DNA from: an uncultured Lachnospiraceae bacterium | GTDB lineage: Bacteria; Bacillota; Clostridia; Lachnospirales; Lachnospiraceae | Assembly (NCBI GenBank): GCA_944381535.1 | Contig: CALWLN010000139.1 | Span: 1-58,744, forward strand | Length of the DNA stretch: 58,744 nucleotides | Direction: 5' to 3' | In this document: positions 52,736 through 58,744 of the stretch, one piece after another | Numbering within the stretch: the first letter of the stretch is position 1 | Layout of the letters: each line of letters opens with the position of its first letter | The notes under the pieces: generated by a model | What the model was told of the DNA's origin: nothing | The model's input: the letters and a program-made list of their open reading frames with translations, nothing else | The model's database searches: none | Made by a program: the position numbers and the translations under genes

Positions 52736-54850
52736 CTACCCTGCCAGCCTCACCGTCACCCCTTCCGGGCAGCAAACCTGCGGCTCCTTCCCCCGCTCCA
52801 GGTCCACCACCAGGTCCCCGTAAGGGGTAGGCACCTCCACATGGGCCCTCTCAAGTCCCAGCAGGGACACGTCCAGGGAAAGTTCCTTCATCCCGGGTTT
52901 CTCAACAGTAAGCCCCGTCAGCGCCAGCGGCAGGGCGTACAGTGGCGTACCGCCCCAGGCGTGGCTGTAGTCGAAGCTGTAACCCGGCTCCGGCTGAATG
53001 AAACCCTCCACCAGCCCTCTGTCACATTCCGCTACCGGTTTCTTCCATTTTTCCAGGACCTTAAGCGTATAGGCGTCCCGAAGCCCGTTCCGGTAAATGG
53101 CTTCCAACAGGAAATGGGCAAAATACGGCTGATACTCTCCCGGACATTCATCCGTCATGATTTTTTCGAGAATATCTCCGGCATTTTCACATACACCGAA
53201 ATAGGCAGCCAATATATTGGAGTGCTTGAGGTAATATCGCTTCTCCCCGTTCTGAGGCATATAGCGATAGAGCAAATGTTCCGGCGTAGGCGTGTTAAGC
53301 CCTTCAAAATACAATCCCTTTTCCCTGTCATACAACAGCGTATTGATAGCGGTCAAAAGACACTTCTGTTCCTTTTTACATAGCGCATCTGCCTCTTCGT
53401 CCCCCAGAATCTCATACAGCTTCGCTGCCGTTCCCAGGGCCCCGAACCAGAACATGTTCAGGCAGGTCTGGCCCAGGCATTTGGGCGGATGGTGCATGGA
53501 AAAGCCATCGATATAAATCCAGTCCACAAACATGTAATCCGGCGGGGTCTCAATCAGTCCGTTTTCTCCCATGTAAGTACGAAACCGGTTCATAAGCAGA
53601 TCCAGAGCTTCCCTGCACTCCCCAAGCAGAGTCCTATGGCCGGTGAACAGATACACGTCATAGAGCATCTGCACCCAGATCAGACTGTAGGTGGTGTGGA
53701 ACATACGCCCGTCGTTTTTCTTCAAAAGCTCCCCGGTTCGGATTACATCAAACTCCGCCAGACGCATGTCACCATAGGAGAAAGCCGTCATAAGGGTCTC
53801 GATATAATAATCCCCCGTACAGGCCAGGGGCTCGCAATGGCGCGGGCTGTCCAGATGGTGGGTCTGACGGCAGTATTTTAACGTATGACGGCAGACCTCC
53901 AGTACCTTATTCAACTCCTCATCACTGGTTACGGTGATTGCCCTTTTCTCTATGGGGTAATATGTAGCAGTCAATCCCAGGGTTACTTCAGAGGGCTTCT
54001 CCGATTCATTTTTTAAGGTGACGTCGTATTTTCCGACGCTGTGCAGGGCAAAGCCCCGGTACTCCTCGTTTCCCGCCAGCACCACGCTCTCATGACTGCC
54101 CTCCTCAGTGGTTTCCCGGCAGAAAATATCGGCAAAGACCACGCCTTCCCCTTTGGCCGTGATGTGTATGAAACCTGCATGGATCTTGTCAAATTCCAGT
54201 ATGACACGTTTTTCCTCCATGGGCGCCAGACGTATCACAGGATTGTCCATCGGAACAATCTCCTCCTCCGTCCTTAAGGGAATAGGCGCTGTGATAGTAT
54301 GCCAGATATTTTCCGTCTGCTCCGCCAATCTGTAAGCGTCAGGCTGAATACGTCCATCATAGCGGTACGGAGCGGTATACGCGCCGATTTTACGCGCCTG
54401 CCAGGTTTCGTCCGTGGCGATCTCACACCTGCTTCCGTCCGCAAAGAAAACCTCTCCCGACAGCATAAATCCACCGTGCCCCTTAGAATATTCACAGATT
54501 AAAACCGGCATCATTTTTACCAGGGCACAAAATTCCAGCCGTTCCGAATCCGGGTACAGAGTACACTTATAGGCATAGTAATTAGGACGGGGCTTGTCGT
54601 TTCCCAGAAAATCCCCTCCCACACTGGCTGGGCCCGTGCCAACGATAGCATTGTTGCAGTACAGCCGGCATTCCGTATCCGCGCTGAAACGAATTTTTAC
54701 GCGTTCAACTCTTTTGGAAAACGAATAGGTTCTGGCAAACTCCGCCACCGTAAAGTCTCCCTCTTCCTCCACGAAAGCGTTAATCCGTGTCGTCTGGCAG
54801 TCAGGATATGCTTCCCTGGGCAGCCAGATCCAATTTTCGTTTGTCAACAT
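52736..54850 (-). CDS. GH78-like (alpha-L-rhamnosidase-type) hydrolase
   Basis: 704 residues, no signal peptide. N-terminal beta domains (about 1-320, with FSADTECRLYCNNAIVGTGP as in Bac_rhamnosid_N) and an (alpha/alpha)6 domain with HHLDSPRHCEPLACTGDYYIE, a variant of the DCPxRE..GD signature. The Arg and first Glu region differ from the classical form, so the activity may differ from rhamnose release. AGAGGAG is 7 nt before the ATG. It follows the lipoprotein gene by 53 bp, so it may be the tail of the dlt-like operon. Convergent with XRE. Confidence 0.75.
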   Translation of the reverse strand: MLTNENWIWLPREAYPDCQTTRINAFVEEEGDFTVAEFARTYSFSKRVERVKIRFSADTECRLYCNNAIVGTGPASVGGDFLGNDKPRPNYYAYKCTLYPDSERLEFCALVKMMPVLICEYSKGHGGFMLSGEVFFADGSRCEIATDETWQARKIGAYTAPYRYDGRIQPDAYRLAEQTENIWHTITAPIPLRTEEEIVPMDNPVIRLAPMEEKRVILEFDKIHAGFIHITAKGEGVVFADIFCRETTEEGSHESVVLAGNEEYRGFALHSVGKYDVTLKNESEKPSEVTLGLTATYYPIEKRAITVTSDEELNKVLEVCRHTLKYCRQTHHLDSPRHCEPLACTGDYYIETLMTAFSYGDMRLAEFDVIRTGELLKKNDGRMFHTTYSLIWVQMLYDVYLFTGHRTLLGECREALDLLMNRFRTYMGENGLIETPPDYMFVDWIYIDGFSMHHPPKCLGQTCLNMFWFGALGTAAKLYEILGDEEADALCKKEQKCLLTAINTLLYDREKGLYFEGLNTPTPEHLLYRYMPQNGEKRYYLKHSNILAAYFGVCENAGDILEKIMTDECPGEYQPYFAHFLLEAIYRNGLRDAYTLKVLEKWKKPVAECDRGLVEGFIQPEPGYSFDYSHAWGGTPLYALPLALTGLTVEKPGMKELSLDVSLLGLERAHVEVPTPYGDLVVDLERGKEPQVCCPEGVTVRLAG

Positions 54851-54903
54851 CTTTTCTTCTCCTCTGCCCTTCCTTACCGAAGGATTATCCTCGCTGACCG
54901 CAA

Positions 54904-55503
54904 TTACTTCATCACCGAAGAATCATACTGAATGGACGCGATATTCTCCCCATCCAGAATAAAACTCAAGGTCATACCGTCCTTCTCATACACCAGGGCG
55001 GTACCTTCCTCGGTATACCCTTCACCGTAGGCCTCAATCACATCATCCCTGGTCATGGACAGATCCACGCCCTCAGCGGTTGCCACGGTATCGTCCTTTA
55101 AAATGATACTGCCCACCAGGTCCTTATCCCCGTCCTGGTAGGTATCCACCTCGAAGCCGGAGTAGGTGTAAATTTTTGCCGTGGTATCCGGGATAGCGCA
55201 GCTGGGCTCTTCAAAGTAACTGGAGGGCTCCCCAAGTTCCTCCTCGATTCCGCTCATATCCGCATCCACCGCAATCTCCACTCCGCCGGTCTCAAACACA
55301 TAGCCCGCTCCGCCGGAGGTACTGCCGTCCACCGCATCTCCTTGATTCTCTACATCCTGGGTCTCCCCATTCTCGCTTGTGCCTTCACCGCCACTGCCGG
55401 AAACATTGTCACTGCTAGTTCCGCTCTCGCCACAGCCCGCCAGGGCAAAGGCACTCACCATGCATATACTCAACACTACTGCTAACAATTTCTTCCTTTT
55501 CAT
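54904..55503 (-). CDS. Lipoprotein of unknown function
   Basis: 199 residues: lipobox LAGC (Cys 24), a Gly/Ser/Glu-rich linker (about 25-70), then two short alpha/beta segments, the second resembling the SmpA/OmlA-like pattern (VDLSMTRDDVIEAYGEGYTEEG). I do not recognise a named family. It lies 18 bp after the SGNH gene in the dlt-like operon, so it may help modify or bind the acylated envelope polymer. Confidence 0.65.
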   Translation of the reverse strand: MKRKKLLAVVLSICMVSAFALAGCGESGTSSDNVSGSGGEGTSENGETQDVENQGDAVDGSTSGGAGYVFETGGVEIAVDADMSGIEEELGEPSSYFEEPSCAIPDTTAKIYTYSGFEVDTYQDGDKDLVGSIILKDDTVATAEGVDLSMTRDDVIEAYGEGYTEEGTALVYEKDGMTLSFILDGENIASIQYDSSVMK

Positions 55504-55521
55504 GTCATTTTCCTCACTTTC

Positions 55522-56586
55522 TTATTTGACAGGTTCCCCTGCCGCCAATGCTTCCTGCTGACGGGCGATCTCCGCGTCGTAGGCCTGCCGTTTCTTCTCC
55601 CAGGCCCGCTCCAGATCCTCCTCGCCCCGGCGATTTTCCAGGCCACAGTCTTCGGCCAGCACCCGGCCAAAGTAATGGGCCATCTTCTCCGCGCCGGATA
55701 GATTCAGATGAAGTCCCGCGTCGTAGGTGTCCGTGTTAAAATCCAGACCCACCTCGTCAATCAGCTCCAAAAAGTTATAATATTTCAGATCATGCTCTTT
55801 GGCATAATCCTCCATCTGAGCTTCCCACTCGTCGTACCAGTAAGGCACCAGACTGGGGGCCTTCACCAGCACCAGCTCCACATCGTTTTCCTCACAGAGT
55901 TCCACCATCTTGTCAAGATAATAGTAGGCGTTATCTCCAAACTGATAATCCGCCAGCACCCTTCCGTCGGGGACATTTTCTGCCGGCAGCACATCCACCC
56001 GCATGTAGTAGCCGTTGTGGGTCACCTTTTCCCGGTTCCAGAAATACTGAAAATCCTCCCCGGTCAGCTCACTCCACCGGGAATGATACCGAAGGAGCGG
56101 AAACACATAATCCAGGAAGTTCTCCTCCTCCGTCATGGAGGCGTTAATGCTTCCGATTTTGGACTTAGACCACTTCATGCCATCTAAGGTCATCCGGTTG
56201 TAAGTCTCCCGCTGGGGCTCGTTGTACTGCATGGACAGCACATTGAACACCACCACGTCCGGCTTCTCGTAGGTAAAAGTCTCCTCCATCAGATAATAGG
56301 ACTGCCAGATCAGCTGCTGGGCCGTTCCCCGGATGTAGCTGTTAATGCCGTATTCCTCCCACAACACCACGGGGGAAATATTTTCATACAATTCGCAGTC
56401 TCCGATAAAAATCACATCATGGTCCTTCTCCTCGTCGTAATACTCCGACACCATGGCTCCCTCCAACACGCCGCTCATGTACTTTGGCATCAGCAGGCGC
56501 TGCAAAAGATACAGAACCACAAGAATGATGACCACAGAGAGAAGGACGCAGACTGCTGTTTTTTTCTTTGATTTTTTACGTTCCAC
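55522..56586 (-). CDS. Membrane-anchored SGNH/DltD-like protein with GDC in place of GDS
   Basis: 354 residues; GTG start with GAGGGAG upstream. Basic N-terminus and one membrane helix (about 11-32), then a SGNH-like fold: block I reads VIFIGDCELYE (58-68), with Cys 64 where Ser would be, and a late DAGLHLNLSG gives the Asp-x-x-His pair. Partner proteins of MBOAT enzymes (DltD, AlgJ/AlgX, PatB) have this layout and finish the transfer of acyl groups to envelope polymers. It lies 14 bp after the MBOAT gene. Confidence 0.75.
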   Translation of the reverse strand: MERKKSKKKTAVCVLLSVVIILVVLYLLQRLLMPKYMSGVLEGAMVSEYYDEEKDHDVIFIGDCELYENISPVVLWEEYGINSYIRGTAQQLIWQSYYLMEETFTYEKPDVVVFNVLSMQYNEPQRETYNRMTLDGMKWSKSKIGSINASMTEEENFLDYVFPLLRYHSRWSELTGEDFQYFWNREKVTHNGYYMRVDVLPAENVPDGRVLADYQFGDNAYYYLDKMVELCEENDVELVLVKAPSLVPYWYDEWEAQMEDYAKEHDLKYYNFLELIDEVGLDFNTDTYDAGLHLNLSGAEKMAHYFGRVLAEDCGLENRRGEEDLERAWEKKRQAYDAEIARQQEALAAGEPVK

Positions 56587-56600
56587 GTTTCTCCCTCTTT

Positions 56601-58193
56601 CTAAAACTGATTGTAAATAAACTGGCTGGCGTCATAGCCAATCCCGTAGGTCCCCCAGAGGATCACCAGAAGGAACAACCCGAACCAGATGACAAACCGC
56701 AAGGGATAGGGCCTTGCCGCAATCCTCTCCCGCACGGAGCCCTTTCTCTGCGCCAGACTGACCCCAAGCAGCAGGAAAAAACCAACAATGACTACCCCAT
56801 AATCCGCAAGGGTCATTCCAAGCCCCATCAGAGAGCCGTTAAACAGCTCTCCCCAGTTAAAATCGGTGAACATGGTTCCGAACATGCGAAATGTCAGGGG
56901 TACATCCCGGTAACAGTCAAAGGTTCGAAGACAGCTCATCAGAAGCACCGTCCGCGCCACCGAAAACAGCCTCCAGCCAAAGGTCCCGTCCACATGAAAT
57001 CTACTGTGGAACTTCCGGTACAGAGGCTCCAGCTCCTGGGACACCAGAATCACAAAGCAGTTGGCAAGACCCCAGACAATAAAATTCCAGCTGGCGCCAT
57101 GCCAGATACCGGTGGCAAACCACACCACAAAGCAGGAAAGCCACACCGTGATCCGCTTGCCCACCTTCTCTCCCAGATGTTTTCTGGAAAATCGACTCAG
57201 CTTCAGCATGGGCTGGCAGACGGATATGGGATAAAAGATATAGTCCGTAAACCAGCTTCCCATGGTAATATGCCAGCGGTTCCAGTATTCCTTGATATTC
57301 TTGGAAAAGTAGGGCCGGATAAAGTTCTCCGTCACCTTGATCCCCAGGGCTTCAGCTACGCCGATGGTAATGTCGATACCGCCGGTAAAGTCCGCATACA
57401 GCTCCAGGGCGTAAAACATCATGCCCACAAATACCCATGCGCCCCGGTAGGTTTCCGTATCACCTATGATAGTATTTACGGCCACCAGCAGGCGGTCCGC
57501 GATGACCAGCTTTTTAAAGAAGCCCCAGAGAATTCTCTGCAACCCAAAGGCCACCGTCCTGCTGTCAAAACGGTGGGGCTCATATAAGGATTTTGCCAGG
57601 TCGTCAAAGCGGCTGATGGGGCCCTGGATCAGCTGCGGGAAAAAGGATACGAACAAGGCCAGCTTAAAGGGATTGTTCTCCGCGCGGTATTTTCCCCGGT
57701 ACACGTCAATGGCATACCCCATGGTCTGGAACACGTAAAAAGAAATTCCCATGGGCAGCGCAATATCCAGGAAGGATAACTGTTGGTCGCTTCCAAACAA
57801 TTCCAGCACACCGTTGATGTTGTGGATGGTAAAATTGGTGTACTTGATCACCGCCAGCATGCCGATATTTAAGATCAGCACCAGCAGAAGCCATTTCCAC
57901 TGCTTCTTCTTTCCCACTTCCTTGTAGGCCTTGCGCTCCTCCCGGGACATCTCTTTCTTATGTTCCTTAAGATAAGCCTCCTGTATGTCCTTTGACTTCT
58001 GAATCCGTCCCACAATGAGATAGGTGCTCACCGTGGTAAAGAGGATGTACAGAAGGTTCTCCGGCCCGCTGAAAAAGTAAAATACATAGCTGGCCACAAG
58101 CAGCAGAGGCCACTGAAGCTTCTTCGGCACTACATAGTATAGTATAAATACAATCAAAAGAAACAGGATAAATTCATATGATGTAAACAGCAC
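56601..58193 (-). CDS. MBOAT-family O-acyltransferase (DltB/AlgI-like)
   Basis: 530 residues with about ten membrane helices. The conserved MBOAT histidines are in KEYWNRWHITMGSWFTDY (His 308) and WFATGIWHGASWNF (His 365); LPMGISFYVFQTMGY and FPQLIQGPISRF are also typical. It would move an acyl group from the carrier protein across the membrane onto a surface polymer. GTG start, 3 bp after the carrier-protein stop, with GAGGA inside the preceding codons, so the genes are coupled. Whether the group is D-alanine or another acyl is not settled. Confidence 0.88.
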   Translation of the reverse strand: MLFTSYEFILFLLIVFILYYVVPKKLQWPLLLVASYVFYFFSGPENLLYILFTTVSTYLIVGRIQKSKDIQEAYLKEHKKEMSREERKAYKEVGKKKQWKWLLLVLILNIGMLAVIKYTNFTIHNINGVLELFGSDQQLSFLDIALPMGISFYVFQTMGYAIDVYRGKYRAENNPFKLALFVSFFPQLIQGPISRFDDLAKSLYEPHRFDSRTVAFGLQRILWGFFKKLVIADRLLVAVNTIIGDTETYRGAWVFVGMMFYALELYADFTGGIDITIGVAEALGIKVTENFIRPYFSKNIKEYWNRWHITMGSWFTDYIFYPISVCQPMLKLSRFSRKHLGEKVGKRITVWLSCFVVWFATGIWHGASWNFIVWGLANCFVILVSQELEPLYRKFHSRFHVDGTFGWRLFSVARTVLLMSCLRTFDCYRDVPLTFRMFGTMFTDFNWGELFNGSLMGLGMTLADYGVVIVGFFLLLGVSLAQRKGSVRERIAARPYPLRFVIWFGLFLLVILWGTYGIGYDASQFIYNQF

Positions 58194-58196
58194 CGC

Positions 58197-58439
58197 TTAG
58201 TCCTCGTCAAGTAAACTCTGCACCAATTCTGCCAGAGCGTCTACGGAATTGAAATTCTCCGGCACGATCTTGTCCGCGGAAATGGTAACATCAAATTCCT
58301 CGTTGATTTCGGAAATCAGGGTGATAATGTCAAAGGAATCCAGTACCTTGCTGTCCACCAGGGTATCGCAGGACTCAAAATCCTCATCCGGGTGCATTTC
58401 CTCTAAAATCTCCAGTAGTGTGCTTTTAATTTCTTCCAT
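58197..58439 (-). CDS. Acyl carrier protein (DltC-like)
   Basis: 80 residues. The phosphopantetheine site is LDSFDIITLI (Ser 35), followed by the usual helix III and a second acidic segment. AAAGGAG lies 9 nt before the ATG. It lies between the adenylation enzyme and the MBOAT gene, the place of DltC in dlt operons. Confidence 0.85.
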   Translation of the reverse strand: MEEIKSTLLEILEEMHPDEDFESCDTLVDSKVLDSFDIITLISEINEEFDVTISADKIVPENFNSVDALAELVQSLLDED

Positions 58440-58453
58440 CTTTTCATTCTCCT

Positions 58454-58744
58454 TTATTTTTGCTTATTTATATATCGCTCCTTCAAGGCCACCCGGTTGA
58501 TCTTACCGTTGGCGGTGAAGGGAAGCTCCTCAAGCTGCTCCACATAGTTGGGAATCATGTACCGGGGCAATTTCCCCTTCAGCTGGGCTACCAGTTCCCT
58601 GGAGGTCATATCCCCCACATAGTAGAGGACGATCTTGCCCTTCTCCTGGTCGTAAACGCAGCCGCAGAGCTTGATTCCCTCCAGCATGTTCACATTGGCC
58701 TCAATCTCTCCCAGTTCGATGCGGTGTCCCATATGCTTGATCTG
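58454..58744 (-). CDS. AMP-dependent adenylation enzyme (DltA-like), C-terminal part only
   Basis: The C-terminal domain of an adenylate-forming enzyme enters from the right edge. QIKHMGHRIELGEIEANV is the A8 hinge region and LPFTANGKINRVAL carries the A10 lysine. DltA-type D-alanine ligases and NRPS-like adenylation proteins both fit. It would load the carrier protein encoded 14 bp downstream. The start and the substrate-binding half lie outside the window. Confidence 0.85.
   Translation of the reverse strand, partial: QIKHMGHRIELGEIEANVNMLEGIKLCGCVYDQEKGKIVLYYVGDMTSRELVAQLKGKLPRYMIPNYVEQLEELPFTANGKINRVALKERYINKQK

Noticed and set aside
1-58744. CRISPR arrays, tRNA or rRNA genes
   Set aside because: No regularly spaced direct repeats with unique spacers, and no cloverleaf or rRNA sequence was recognised on either strand by reading alone.

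Overview
The window looks like a chromosome segment from an anaerobic gut clostridium of the Lachnospiraceae type. This is inferred from gene content: a Tad pilus locus with TadE-like and Flp proteins, a YitJ-type methyltransferase/MTHFR next to a short MetH, many AraC-controlled glycoside hydrolases with MalFG-type transporters, and a dlt-like ACP/MBOAT/SGNH operon. No rRNA, tRNA or CRISPR array was seen. Nearly all genes are on the minus strand.

Layout. (1) 1-585: no credible gene, but a 310-bp palindromic MITE-like element with an 8-bp target duplication. (2) 585-8553: methionine synthesis pair (metH, yitJ), a PRiA4/SEC-C fusion protein and a DUF4143-type ATPase. (3) 8707-11160: a decaying sugar-acid locus, with remnants of a KDPG-type aldolase and probably a DgoK-type kinase around an intact sialidase-like gene, beside an AraC gene whose 5' end looks lost. 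(4) 11182-29381: glycan/glycoside utilisation, with GH57, AraC regulator, GH78 rhamnosidase, ABC sugar transporter, GH116, GH29 fucosidase, a TIM-barrel isomerase, a radical SAM protein, an MDR dehydrogenase and a GH63-like hydrolase. Three promoters here share one architecture, GCAACAAA-N13-GYAACAAA with the -10 box at a fixed distance, which ties transporter/GH78, GH29/GH116 and dehydrogenase/rSAM/isomerase into one putative AraC regulon.

(5) 29554-52218: one unbroken co-directional cluster of about 22.7 kb. It holds tadZ-tadA-tadB-tadC-flp, TadE/TadG-like proteins, an LRR lipoprotein, a prepilin peptidase, a WG-repeat protein, an FHA protein, a PP2C phosphatase, a Hanks-type kinase, a small membrane protein with tandem ETxVL repeats and an 1867-residue Ig-like surface protein. 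A divergent XRE regulator (52380) sits beside a palindromic operator that fills the -35/-10 spacer of the tadZ promoter. My reading is a phospho-signalling-linked Tad surface system in which kinase, phosphatase and FHA protein tune pilus or adhesin function.

(6) 52736-58744: a dlt-like operon entering from the right edge (adenylation enzyme, carrier protein, MBOAT acyltransferase, SGNH protein), followed by a lipoprotein and a GH78-like enzyme. It probably acylates a cell-surface polymer.

Limits: family names come from motif recognition only, with no searches run. Start sites were refined by Shine-Dalgarno spacing where the sequence allowed.
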